64,000 nucleotides of DNA from Aldrovandia affinis (Eukaryota > Chordata > Actinopteri > Notacanthiformes > Halosauridae). How positions within the stretch are numbered: the first letter of the stretch is position 1; the number at the start of each line of letters is the position of its first letter. A program made the translations under genes and the position numbers. The notes under the pieces are model-generated. The model was not told the DNA's origin, searched no databases, and was given only the letters and a program-made list of their open reading frames with translations. The stretch covers positions 1,488,001 to 1,552,000 of the forward strand of contig JAINUG010000033.1 of assembly GCA_029706075.1 (NCBI GenBank), written 5' to 3'. This document shows positions 36,280 to 48,089 of the stretch, in pieces.

Positions 36280-39200
36280 GTACGGATGGCCCTGTGCTGC
36301 AATGCTCTGATAATGACTCCGCCTCAAACAAGCCCCCCCCTCCCCCTGCTCACTGGCTGTGACTGAGATAAGCACAGAGCCTGGATGTAGCTGTTAAACC
36401 TTGACCTGCTTATGATGTTAAAGGGGAAACTTCATTTTAAGTCTAAACAATGCTGTTCCCTACCATACAATTGTGTATGGATGAATATTGAAAATCAAAC
36501 AAATAATTTCACAGCAGGGAATTCTTCCTTCAACATTGTTTTCACATTCTGATGTCCATGTGTGATATTACCCCTCTTTAATAGGGTAATGATAATGGCC
36601 ACTTGATTTATAAATCAAGTATGAAAGTCATGAATATATGAAAGTCGTTTTGTTTTTTCTCAGTTTGCTAATGAGCATTGTACAGGTTACTGTTCTGAAG
36701 CATTAAGCCATTGGATATGTTGTTCCATTGGGATCACTTTTTTAGTTGAAAATTGAAAGTGAGTACACATCATCTCAGTTCTTTCATTCCATTCCTTCAA
36801 GTCCCCAGAATGTACTGTGGAACAGGTTGTGTCCATTCTACTGGTTAGTACAAGGCTAGTGTCCAGCAAAATGCATATCAATTAAAATAAGACAAATCCA
36901 AACAATAAGACACAAACCAGCTCAGTGTACAAATGATGGCCTGTATCAACTATTGCACTAAGGGTTGGGAGTCTGTATGTATGCTTTTATGTTATCAAAC
37001 ATGGTTTTAAAAGAACTGGTAACAATTGTGACCTTTTAAAAAGAATTATTTCCACAATCAACAGACGAGAGATGGAGAAATTCATCCTTGGTATTGTGTG
37101 AAGGTTGGGTAACCTAAAATAATTCACTAAACCACAATATTAATTTCAACTACAAAAACATCTCCCTCTAACTGGCGCAGGTCTAGGATATTAATGAGAG
37201 ATGAGATAATACTTTGTCTGCTAACACAGAAAATTGTTTGGCATTGCTCCTTCATTGTAATGCTATTTTGGGTATCTAATAGGAAACCATGTTTAAATGT
37301 TGTTCAGCATGCAGAATGCCTATGTATATAATGGATAAACGGGTACAATGCACAATGTTGCATCAATTCAGAATTATAGTATAAATACATATACAATGGC
37401 TGATTTTGCAGTTGCAAAGGAGCATTCTGATGGTACTGCAGCTATTACTGGTGTTGTTCAGCATTCCGAGATAATTTTGATGCCATAAAGTAGCATCAGC
37501 AGTGTATGGTTGCATCTTGACATGTTTTCTTGCTTCTTGCAGGTGGACAGCTGTACAGAATCTGCAGAAGCAGCATGCGACATCCTGTCTCAGCTGGTGA
37601 ATTGCACTATCAAGACTCTGGGGCTCATCTCTACTGCCAGACCCAGCTTCATGAATGTCTCACAGGTAGGACTCTCCGCAGCTATCCAGATACCCATCTC
37701 AAATCTCCCATTCCATCAGCCTGCCATATGAGGTCATTCGCGTGGTATAGAACAGAAGGCCATTAACTTTGTGTTTCAGCCGCGTCTCTCTCTCTCTCTC
37801 TCTCCCCACAGTCACACTTTGTGTCAGCGTTGACGGTGGTGTTTGTGAACTCCAAGTCGCTGTCGTCCATAAAGATCGATGACACACCGGTCGACGACCC
37901 ATCGCTGAAGGTGTTGGTGGCCAACAACAGCGATACGCTCAAGCTGCTGAAGATGAGCAGCTGCCCCCACGTCTCACCCGCAGGTGGGGGTGTGTGTGTG
38001 TGTGTGTGTGTCTCATTTCAATTGTGAGGAAGTGAAAGGATTAAAATAGAAGAATGTGTAATGCAGGTGTCAGAAATTACACTACCATTATGAACTTTAT
38101 GAACATTGTGATCTTCATTAACCTTATATACAGTAAATTGACCTACAGTACACTGGTAGTACTTTCTGTGAATTTAAACAGAAAACAGCATTCTATATGA
38201 ATGCCAAACTGTACTTAATGGAGACCTCCCTCGTCAAGGAAATGATCATTGAGTCTTTGGCAGGGGAAATGGGCCTTTGCCTACAGCATGCATCGTTTGA
38301 GTATTTTTAGCATGGCCAATGGGTACAGCTAGCAGCGAGGGTTGAAGAGTTATGTCTCTGTTGGTTATTTTGGACAATGAAGTGCTTAAAGTGGCATGCT
38401 GACGAAGCTGTATTCAAACTCCTGGAGTGTGGTGAAATGAACAGGCCTCACGTTCAGTCAAGTCGCTCCTCAAATGGCTAGGTACACAGGTCACAGGACA
38501 CTCTTTAGGAAAGTCTATCTCTGTCTAGATTAGGTGCCTGGTTTTTTGGCTTTTGTGTTTTTGCAAACAGAGGTGAGCACAATCAGGTATGTGCAGACTG
38601 ATCTGGGTGGGGTCACTGGTTTCTTTAGGCTCCCTAACCAACAGGGGCCCACTGTCTCCTTGTGCATTGTGAATGGTTACTCGGAAAGCATTTGTATCAG
38701 TGGAATTAATCCAACTGAAAGATTCAAAGGTCATTGTTTCTTGAGATATTGGGACATGGAATTATAGTAAAAATTGTTTGCTGTCTTAAACCTAAATGTG
38801 ATGCCTTTGTCTCAAAAAACTCCTTGGAACACAGTGGCTTAGTAACTATTACTCAATCCATATGAACAAATCTGAAGCTAACAGTTTGAAGTGAGTCTCT
38901 GGTCAAAGGGCATGAGGCAGTGGTTGATTTCGGGTGGACTGACTTACCCACAATTGAGACTGGTTCCTCTGAAGCTCTAGATCTGAGCCACACCCTCGAT
39001 TGGATCAAATATATTGCTATGGCAAGTCTGGCAACCAACACACTTATTTCTCTTTAAAGCTCTTGACAGTCTTCACCATACACGAGCTAGGTTGTATAGA
39101 CACGTTAGGTTATAGGTATTATTCCATTGAGTACTTACTGTAAATGTCTGGTTTGTCTGTGGGAACAATTTTGTTTTGGGTGGTGCAAACCAGGTTCAGA

Positions 39201-39992
39201 AGGTCCATGTGGTATATTCATCTCAGATACAGGGATTTATTGTAGGTCCATTGTTGATATGTTACATTGTATTTTATAGTGCAGTTTGGAGGATGTTAAT
39301 GAGTCTGCACTGTGGATATTGAGGCTCCCCTGCCACACCTGTCTTCAGGTATCCTGTGTGTGGCGGATCAGTGCCACGGGCTGAGGGAGCTGGCGCTGAA
39401 TTACCACCTGCTGAGCGACGAGCTGCTGCTAGCGCTGTCCACCGAGAAGCACGTCCACCTGGAGCACCTGCGTGTCGACGTGGTGAGCGAGAACCCGGGC
39501 CAGACGCGCTTCCACACCATCAAGAGGAGCAGCTGGGACGCGCTGGTGCGCCACTCGCCCAAGGTCAGCATCGTCATGTACTTCTTCCTGTACGAGGAGG
39601 AGTTTGAGCCCTTCTTCCTGGACGAGACGCCTGTCACGCACGTCTACTTCGGCCAGTCGGTCAGCAAGGAGATGCTGGGCCGCATCGGGCTCAACTGCCC
39701 GCGGCTGGTGGAGCTGGTGGTGTGCGCCAACGGGCTGGAGCCCCTGGACGAGGAGCTGATCCGCATCGGCGAGCGCTGCAAGAGCCTGGCGTCCATCGGC
39801 CTGGGCGAGTGCGAGGTCACCTGCTCGGGTTTCGTGGACTTTGTCAAGATCTGTGGACGCCGCCTCACCCAGCTCTCCATCATGGAGGAGGTGCTGATTC
39901 CTGACAGCCAGTACAACCTGGACCAGATCCACACCGAGGTCTCCAAGCACCTTGGCCGCATCTGGTTCCCCGACATGATGCCCACCTGGTAA
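35908..39992 (+). CDS. fbxl21: fbxl21: F-box and leucine-rich-repeat protein, FBXL3/FBXL21 family
   Basis: Exons 35908-36279, 37543-37665, 37812-37983 and 39349-39992 join in phases 0, 0, 1 to 436 codons; human FBXL21 is 434 and FBXL3 is 428. The protein has a basic N-terminus (KRRR), an F-box at about residues 44-90 ([16 protein letters not shown], then [15 protein letters not shown]) and a leucine-rich-repeat region to the end. It closes with the PDMMPTW tail, whose terminal Trp in FBXL3 plugs the FAD pocket of cryptochrome. Known family role: substrate receptor of SCF ubiquitin ligase for CRY1/CRY2, setting circadian period. [40 protein letters not shown] and GLNCPRL resemble FBXL21 more than FBXL3, and the neighbouring lect2-like gene repeats the human LECT2-FBXL21 linkage. 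An fbxl3 duplicate is the alternative; the tail is FBXL3-like. Confidence 0.93.
36280..37542 (+). other. fbxl21 intron 1
   Basis: AT-rich intron between coding exons 1 and 2, no repeat family or RNA recognised. Confidence 0.8.
37543..37665 (+). CDS. fbxl21: fbxl21 coding exon 2
   Basis: 41 codons, phase 0 at both ends, between the acceptor cttcttgcag and the donor gtaggact. It contains [16 protein letters not shown] and [11 protein letters not shown], the conserved start of the leucine-rich region in FBXL3/FBXL21. Confidence 0.95.
37783..38011 (+). repeat. simple repeats on both sides of fbxl21 exon 3
   Basis: A CT run at 37783-37803 forms the polypyrimidine tract of exon 3. A GT run at about 37988-38011 begins four bases after the donor. 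Confidence 0.9.
37812..37983 (+). CDS. fbxl21: fbxl21 coding exon 3
   Basis: 172 nt, phase 0 in and phase 1 out. It encodes [17 protein letters not shown], then [19 protein letters not shown] and [12 protein letters not shown]. The acceptor tract is a CT-dinucleotide run ending ccccacag, and the donor gtgggg runs straight into a GT repeat, so the exon sits between two simple repeats. Confidence 0.95.
37984..39348 (+). other. fbxl21 intron 3
   Basis: Starts in a GT repeat, then AT-rich unique sequence. Short frames at 38525-38767 have no motif. Confidence 0.8.
39349..39992 (+). CDS. fbxl21: fbxl21 coding exon 4 (leucine-rich repeats and C-terminal tail)
   Basis: The acceptor gtcttcag ends at 39348. 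The exon has 641 coding nt plus TAA at 39990-39992. It starts [19 protein letters not shown] and ends [12 protein letters not shown]. It holds most of the leucine-rich repeats and the cryptochrome-binding C-terminus. The long open frame on the opposite strand (39429-40079) is a shadow caused by the GC-rich third codon positions. Confidence 0.96.
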
Positions 39993-40375
39993 TCCCGTCC
40001 ACCCCCAGGACTCCAGATCACGAGGCGAACTCCCAGGGTAGTTAAATTCCCCAGGGTTAAACAAAAATGAAAGACACACCGTACATTTAGATGAAGGACA
40101 TCTAAATACTCTAAGAGCATCCCAACAGTGCGTTCTGAGGATGAGGTCGTTTTTGGTCGGGGAGGTTGTGAGAGATAATTATTGCTGGCTTCACTCCCTT
40201 TGTGCTGTTGGGAACGGAATCTGCCACTGGTTGAAACACAGCTCTTTCAGGGACAAAATGAAACCCCTTCCCCCCCAGATAGGGAAGAACACTGCTCAAA
40301 TGGGGTTTAATCACATTTTCACCCTTCCCTGCAGAAAAATAGCCAAACTGAAAATGATTTAAATTCCTTATAAAA

Positions 40376-40381
40376 AATAAA
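40376..40381 (+). terminator. candidate polyadenylation signal of fbxl21
   Basis: An AATAAA hexamer about 385 bp after the fbxl21 stop codon, followed by a second one a few bases on, inside an A-rich run. It is the first AATAAA downstream of the stop that I found. Transcript evidence is absent. Confidence 0.4.
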
Positions 40382-41095
40382 AATAAAAATTAAATGGAGC
40401 TGTCCTGGTGAAGGAGGCAGTTTTTCATGGAGCTTTCATCTGCATTTCTATTTTTCTTCTCAAAGTTCAGGTATATTTTTACAAGCTGTCATAATCAAGT
40501 GCTTTTATTTATTTCTTGGCAGGTGTTGCATTTGACTCTTCATAAAATGTTTTCGACCCACTTTAATGGCTTGACGTGCATTCAGAAAAAGGTCGGACGG
40601 TCAGTCCTTTACACCAATGTCAGACACATTATTTATAGCCCATAGCCCCATAACAGTTTTATAATGGTCCTGCAATGCTGAATCTCTGGACAAATGACTC
40701 TACTCTTTTTCCCCTTCAGACTGACTTTTCTTTGCCAATATTCATGCATACCCTTGCTGGAACATGCACTGAAAAACATACCAACACATAATGCATATGG
40801 AATTAACAGATCGAAGCTGCAGTCTATGGTATTTACTGGCTAAGGATACTCGTATAATTACAAATTATAAGAAATTCCTTATTCCGTTGAGTGCATATTA
40901 TGGAAAAACCAACGGATAACTCCATTCATGAATATTGAGCACAGTGGAAAAACATGCTTTGCATAGAAAAAGCATTGCTTAACATATTCTAAATGCTCCC
41001 CTCGAAACATCTTTTGCCCCATTTTGAAATGCCAATAAGTTGAGGATGTGAGCTTGTCATGTCCTGTCAATCATTGACTGATATGTATATGTGGT

Positions 41096-41238
41096 GGTTC
41101 TGTGTGGCTCAGTAGGTAGAGCACGGCGCTGACAATGCTTAGGTTGTGGGTTCGTTTCCCATTGGGGCCACATATACTAAAATGTATGCATTACTGTAAG
41201 TTGCTTTGGATAAAAGCGTCTGCTCAATGGCATGTATT
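41096..41238 (+). repeat. tRNA-derived SINE, family A, copy 2
   Basis: Same head (GTGTGGCTCAGTAGGTAGAG, B-box GGGTTCGTTTCC) and same tail (GTAAGTTGCTTTGGATAAAA) as 28814-28968. It lies between fbxl21 and the lect2-like gene. Confidence 0.85.
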
Positions 41239-43365
41239 ATTATATATTATTAATCGAACGTCCTGCTCGCCATGAAAAAGGGAACGGTACATGGTACAAA
41301 TCGGCAAGTCGTTAACCGTAGATTATGGCTCCACCCATGGAGCAGTTCTGGGGGATTCCCTCACCGATCAATCATTTCCTCATATGTAGACGCTCTTCGT
41401 CAGATTGCCAGCTTCAGTCATGATGCGAAAAATATTGCCCCAGTCTTGCAGGAAATCGCAGTTCTCCGTCTGAAAATGTATTTCTAGCTAGTCAAATGCC
41501 TGGCATTCCGTTAAGACTAGAAGGTTCCTGAAAGGCTTTTAGCAGCTTTTGTGAAAATGTAGCTGAATGTTTTCCAGTTGGCGTGTCAGCGCGTGTGTGT
41601 ATTTACAGTAAAGTACCGGAAAGCTGATTGTATAGACTTCCTATGTAGTGCAGATGCCAAACTGCATTGAGATCTGAAGTAATTCATTACTATGGGGTTT
41701 AGATTAACTTGACCTAAAATACAATAGGGCTAAAATAAAACAAAATACCACTGCAACATTTAATTAGATCATTTACTGCATTAATCAGTACATTTGTAAC
41801 ATTCTAAAATGATGAATCTTTAAGCAATAGCAATGTCCATATGGTATGTGTGTATACACCTCTGTAACATGTTTTTGATTCCCCCGATTAATTTGAATCC
41901 GCAGAGTGCAGTTATGTAGAGGGTAGTATGACTTATGTCATACATATGACTTATTTTTACATATTTTTGCATCCTTATGATATTTGCTTTTGTTTATATG
42001 CAAGTGGCTCAGCACAATGGGTGGTGACCTGAGTGCAAAAGTTATGAGCTCCCTTCAAGATAACACTAAACCCCTTTGCCTTCAGAGGTGATAATGACCA
42101 GTTTGAGAATTTTTAAAGAATATTTTATTTTATGGATCTTAATATAGAGGGCATATGGTTGTTTATGCTATCAAATATGATTCAGCAATCAATTTGAGTA
42201 AAACATAGACTTTTCTTACATAACACATTCTTTACAGTTTCCAGTCAACATTGTGGTAAGGGTAAGAGTAACTGGACGTTTTGTATTTACCGTAAATATA
42301 CAGTGGTAAGCAGTGGCAACCGGGATCTTGGACCATTAGGCAAGGAGTTATATTCCCTCAGTCAGTAGAGCGTATTATAAAAGGGGATTCTTTATATTTC
42401 TCTGTTTAAAAGGGGAGTCAATTCCAAATGTGTAATATTTCAGCAAGTAATTTTTTTACCAGAGTAGTAGCTTTTGCCTTTTGTGCAGAACAGTTCAGTG
42501 AATAGGCTAACTTGGATTTACACTTTTTTTTCTTTCCATTTCTGTTTTATTTATTCAAAAAAAAAAAGCTATTCAACATTTTCAAATGTAAATTTTCTAT
42601 TTAAAAAAATAATAATTTGAAGTTTTCAGTTTTATCAACTCCCAGATTCTTACCACTGGAGGTACAGAACATATTTTGTTCCAAAACCCCCAACAGAGCA
42701 TCAGTCAAGTTCAACGAAATAAGTGGATATGAGATGATAATAAAGCAGTCCTCCCGCACAAAAATAATGTAATTAAAGAGTACTTCCCTTAGAAATTCAT
42801 AATTCAATTATTCAATTATTTGTCATGATCATTTTTATTCAGCCTCAGAAATGTATTGTTTTGGTGGGTCCTTATGTTGTTTTGTTGTTTCAGCTCAAGA
42901 CACTGCTTTTTGCATCTGCATTTAATATACTCAAGACATCAGAAATGCATAATGAACCCTTTTCCTCCACAGAGGTATATTGAAATATGGCCTTGTTAAA
43001 ATGTATTTTAACAGATTGATGGGCAAGTCCATTATAAATTAACATGATTAAAGCTGTATTGAGAACCATTGTTTGTTTGATGTTTTTACTCATTCCGACT
43101 GAAGTTATAATATTTCTGGTCACTCTTATATTTGGTATACACAGAGCCACATTCTAAAGGCACTATAAAATCTCCGTATTCCCTCAGTATCATCCCGTCT
43201 TTACAATTTGAACAGAAAGGGTAAAAAAACAAATTGCTTCATATGACATGAGTCCAGGGTCAGCTTAGGTGTAACTATAAAAAGCATTTGTTTCATTCTG
43301 AGATACCAAGGTCGTCTGTCTGCATCCTTTTTTTCTTTAAAATTTTGTTTAGGATTTTTCCCCAT
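41239..43365. other. intergenic, fbxl21 to lect2-like
   Basis: Nothing recognised; AT-rich, with several poly-A/T tracts. Confidence 0.6.
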
Positions 43366-43660
43366 TTTCACGGGGCAAGCTACTCTCCGAGGCTGGCGAT
43401 GGACCGCCTCCTTCGAGATGGAACTCACGGACCCCCTTTCTAGTGACACCCTTACGTGCATCACAGCGAGTTCTGGCCGACCATCCTCCCCCCTCCCTCA
43501 GGAGCAGACAGCCAAATGCTGCCCACAATTGGGGCTACCGGCCAGGGCTGGTCTGGCAGAGACTGGTTTCGAACCGTGTCCCTGATAGGCAGCTCACACT
43601 CGTACAGGACCAGCCAAATACGGGTGCACTAGATCGATACGCTATCCGCCAGCCCCCTCT
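43366..43660 (-). repeat. tRNA-derived SINE, family C, copy 1
   Basis: In sense: GGCGGATAGCGTATCGATCT head, CACGGTTCGAAACC B-box, then CATTTGGCTGTCTGCTCCTG and GGAGGATGGTCGGCC. The same order appears in the plus-strand copy at 60778-61110. The open frame 43443-43673 is an artefact. Confidence 0.8.
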
Positions 43661-43965
43661 CTCTGCATTCTGATTTGTTTTTAATTGTGAAGGCCTGCCT
43701 CAAATGGTTACGCTGTTATTTATTAAATAACTCTGAAAGTGAAAAGTTTCACATGAAAGTTCATGTGATTTATTTTTGTCCCATGACAATGTCAGTTGTC
43801 CAATCAGTTTGAATATTTATATTTCCTCTGCATTCATTTTACTTTTAGATGAGAATATCCATTCCTTTTTTAAGTGTTTAAAATGTAAAGAAAATGTAAA
43901 TGTCTAAATATGTCTGTACATTATTTATTTGCTTCATATACACTAATCTGGAGGTAAATTACATA

Positions 43966-45376
43966 CAGAGTGGGTATAAAAAGTATTCACCCCTTTTTCA
44001 CATTTTATTTTCATACTTCAAGGAATCAAAATTGATTTAATTGAGATTTCTTGCAACTGATCAACACAATTTTTTTTTTTAAACCAAAGCTTTTTCTTAA
44101 TTAATTACAAATAAAAAAACTGAAAATAATTGATTCCATAAGTATTCACCCCTCTTGACTTAATACTTGGTGGAAGCACATTTAGATGCAATTACAGCTG
44201 TGAGTATTTGGGTAAGCTTACCAGCTTTGCACATCTGGACACTGCAATTTTTGCCTATTCTTTACAAAATTGCTTGAGATTTTGGATGGGGACCAGCAAT
44301 TTTCAAATCTTCCCATAGATTCTCAATGGGATTGAGGTCTAGGTTTTGACTGGGCCACTCCAGGACATTGATTCATTTGTTTTTAAACTCCAATGTGGCT
44401 GTATGATTTGGGTCATATAAACGGAATATAAATCTTTTCCCCGGTCTCTTGCAGACTGCAGCAAGGTTTAGCACATCCATTTTGCCCTCTATTTAAGTTT
44501 TTTGGTCCCAGAAACAGAGAAGCATCCCCATAACATTAGGCTCCTGCCACCATGTCTCACGGTAGGGATAGTGTTCTTGGGGTGATGCGCGATGGTTGGC
44601 TTGCGCCAAACATAGCACCTAATGTTGAGGCCAAAGAGTTCAATTTTGGTCTCATCAGACCATAGAACTTTCCGCCACTTGGTTTGAGAGTCTCCCACAT
44701 GCCTTATCTTAAAGGCTATATTTCATGTGCGTTTTCTTCAACAATGTTTTCTCATAAAGTGCAGATCTGTGAAGCACATGGGCTATTGGTGTCCCATGGA
44801 CAGTTTCTCCCATTTCTGCCATGGAAGACTGTAGCTTCGTTGCCATAGGCCTCTTGGTGGCCTCGCTAACAAGTGTCCTTCTTGCATGGATGCTCAGTTT
44901 TGGAGGACGGCCTGTTCAATTTTTTTATGATGGACTTAACGGTATTCCGGGGATGTTCGAAGTCTTTGAAAGCTGCTTATATCCTTTTCCTGATTGGTGC
45001 TTTTTAAAAAACCTTTTGTGGATTTGCTTTGAATGTTCTTTGGTCTTCCTGATGAAGTTGTTTGTAAATGCACTAACCAACTGTTGGACCTCTCACAGAC
45101 TGGTGTATTCAATTTAAAATAATTTGAAACACCTTAATTGTACACTGGTGGACTCCAGTCAAATAATTATGTGACCTCTGTGACAATTGATTGAGTCAAA
45201 GATTATTTAGGCAATCAATTATTGTCAGTTGTTTTTATTTGTAATTAAGAAAAAGCTTGATTTTTATAAATGTAAATGTTTTATTTAACATTAGAGCATA
45301 TTGTGTTGATCGGTGACAAGAAATTGCAATTAAACCCATTTTGATTCCAGGAAGTAAGAAAATAAAATGTGGAAAA
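43966..45376 (-). mobile_element. Tc1-like element with long inverted repeats, right tip lost
   Basis: Starts CAGAGTGGGTATAAAAAGTA after a TA. The first ~170 bp and the last ~170 bp (about 45205-45376) are inverted copies: TTTTATTTTC, GATCAACACAAT and AAGCTTTTTCTTAATTA occur in both, in mirrored order. On the minus strand 44489-44698 encodes a Tc1 transposase piece with [13 protein letters not shown] (first catalytic Asp) and [12 protein letters not shown]. The outer ~37 bp of the right end are replaced by unrelated sequence. Confidence 0.85.
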
Positions 45377-46948
45377 TAACAGTTTTCCACATCCATTTAT
45401 ACAGATTTTTTTTTTTCAGTTTGGGTTAATAACAATTAATTAACAGCAGTGTGCCCACCTGCTGGAATTGATCCTAAAACTGAGATTTTTTTTAAACACC
45501 CTAATTATTCTCTTCACCACACAGCACACATACAGTATTATACTGTACCAGTGCATATCACATTTTCTACCATGATGTGAATTTTTGTTTATTTGGTCTG
45601 TGCTTTATCCAGGTAACGATTTGTAACAGAGATGTATTAAAATGATTCAGTAAAAATGGCACTGATTAATGTTTACAAGCTCTGGGAGTGTTTATGCATT
45701 AATGTGCCTATACCAAAACATGGCTTGGTTTTCTTTCAAGTTGTGTGCAGTACTACCACCTTGTGGTAGTTTTTCGCCACTGCAACTCAATATTGGGGTA
45801 GGATGCCCTCCATAGGTTCACTGACAAATTACAATTTTGACTAGATCCACTAGTTGTGGCTAAGTATTTGACGTTTGACTTCACGATTTATTTTTATAAA
45901 TTGTTTAAATACGCAAAAGACAAATTCATATTTAATTTAAAGCACATAAAGGAAGCCAGAATATAAAACTACAGAGAGAATAAAATCACTTTGAATCACC
46001 TTGTTATATTTATCAAAATGAAATGTATTGAATCACTATACAACAACAACAACAGCAACAACAATAATAATAGTAACAGATGAAACAGACACATAATTGT
46101 GTCCCAGATGACCGTGGGCTCAATTCCACCTACAGCTCTCTTACTTTCACTCTTGGCCTATTTTTCTATTTTCCTTTTTGTCAGAACAGAATGAACTTGA
46201 AAGACCTGTGACGTTTGTACAGTGGCCCTGAAGGACAAGATGACAAGAGGTTTGGAATCCAGTCACACGCACTGTGTTAGATAAGACGTGAAAGATACAC
46301 AGTGTAAAATGTGTAGGGATACAAAGTTTTATATGAAGATTGAGGGCCATAGGAATACTAGATAAAGAACATATTTAGATTCATTTTTTGGGATATGGGT
46401 TTACCATTACACCAAATGTAATGGTATGGGCTAAAATAATAATATTTGGTGGTACACGTCTGTTAGATAGATGGTGATTAGTTCGGTGTGTTACATGCGC
46501 AAGTTGAATTGGGCTGGAACAAGGCCTAACGCCGTTCCGGGGAGTACTGGAGTGAATTGCGCCTCGCGCGCTTTTTTTCATTCCCTGATAGCTATAGCCT
46601 ACCGTAGCAGTTAAGTTAGCTAGATAGAGACTAATATTTAATGCAGTTCACAAAATGTTGTTCTTTGTTAAGAAGTTACTTTGTTTCAGAACAAATATGT
46701 ACGTAAGTATTATATCCTTTCTAATGTAATTTTTTCATGAACCGAAATATTTGTAAATTTAGGAACAGAGCGCAGAACACTTTGTATTGCGGGCTAACGT
46801 CACTAGCTAGCTAATGTTAGTAGGCTATTGATCCAATTTTCATAAAAGTTAATATCGGTAGGTACTAATTCCATTCAGTAGTGTGTTATCATCTTGGAAT
46901 ATGGGAATATCCTGAGGAATTAAAGTTTGCACTATAGGGTGAAACCAG
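45377..46948. other. intergenic, nothing recognised
   Basis: AT-rich, a CAA/TAA trinucleotide tract near 46041-46075, and no coding motif. Confidence 0.6.
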
Positions 46949-48080
46949 GGGCCTGTCTCACAAAGCAGGATTAGTGGGTTAGCGAGCTAACTTTGGGTTT
47001 AAGGCTGGGTTTTCGGTCTCACGACTGTGGCTCACTTTTAACCGGGTTGCATCGTCATAGTAATGTAGGCTATGCTACGAACCTAACCTGCTCCGGATTA
47101 GGTTAAATTCAGGCTAACGGATCCAAGCCTATAAAACTCCCACCCCCTCATTAATCAGCTCTTTGGAAAATGCCCTCACCAATCCTAGAGAATTACATAA
47201 TCGTTTTTTTGATCATAATGAAATCTGTATCTATGTATGTATTGCCCTACGTTTTCTAGCCTCCGCATTTCCTTGCTAATGCGGAGAACCTGAGCACGTT
47301 TATATAATTATATGTAGGCCTATATAGTTATCAATAATAAATACAATTTACTATTGCATATTAAATGCGGTGTAATTTTCTCATATAATTTCCGGATGAC
47401 TGGTTCAATAGATTGCACTCACATTACGATCACCCGCAGCCCTGGGTGAGCCACAGTCGTGAAACCGAAAACCCAGGGTTAAGCCCAAAGTTAGCTCGCT
47501 AACCCACCCATCCTGCTTCATGAAACTTCGTGCTCTGGATCTGTTCATATTGCATGCAATTGGCTGTTACAAACGCCGCCCTTTTGTGTGCAGGCGCTGT
47601 CACACCAATTGTTGTCCGGGTGCCAATATGAGCCCGGGGTGATGTAATCCGGGTTATATAATTATATATTATATTTCATATATTATGTTCGTAGCAAGGC
47701 AGCTAATTTAGCTGTACAGCTTATTCGTAGCTAAATGACGTCACCCGGACACATTCTTCTGGGTTTTCTCACTCAGGAATGCGAGCTCGTCATGTTGGCA
47801 TAGCAACTACAGTCCAAAATTCCGATGACATCACCAGATTACATCACCCAGGACTGATATTCACCCGGATTACATCACCCCGGGCTCATATTGGCACCCG
47901 GACAACAATTGGTGTGACAGCGCTCATAGCTCGATCAGAAAAACCAGGGTTAATTAACAGAGCGAGTTGATAACCGCTGTCGTGAGACAGGTTAGCCGTA
48001 ATTGCCTTTGTTAGGCTATGTTTAGCCAGCTAACGCAAAGATACCCTTACTATGTTGAACCTCTTTCGTGAGACAGGCCC
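46949..48080. mobile_element. foldback DNA element (PIF/Harbinger-like?) with nested MITE
   Basis: Outer ends read GGCCTGTCTCACAAAG (left) and, on the other strand, GGGCCTGTCTCACGAAAG (right). The left arm (46952-47035) has a close inverted copy at 47446-47530 sharing GGGTTAGCGAGCTAACTTTG and GGTTTTCGGT, so the left half can fold on itself. A second element is inserted at 47594-47923. No transposase is visible. The superfamily is inferred only from the end sequence. Confidence 0.6.
47594..47923. mobile_element. MITE with perfect 61-bp terminal inverted repeats
   Basis: 47594-47654 and 47863-47923 are exact reverse complements, starting GCGCTGTCACACC, with 208 bp between them. The GGGTGATGTAATC motif recurs inside. 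No coding sequence and no clear target duplication. Confidence 0.9.
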
Positions 48081-48089
48081 GTGGTTGCC

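Noticed and set aside
39429-40079. 216-codon open frame on the minus strand opposite fbxl21 exon 4
   Set aside because: It is the mirror of a GC-rich coding exon, its sequence has no domain, and the plus-strand protein is clearly FBXL21.
44821-45117. 98-codon plus-strand open frame
   Set aside because: Inside the Tc1 relic, on the strand opposite its transposase; no protein similarity.
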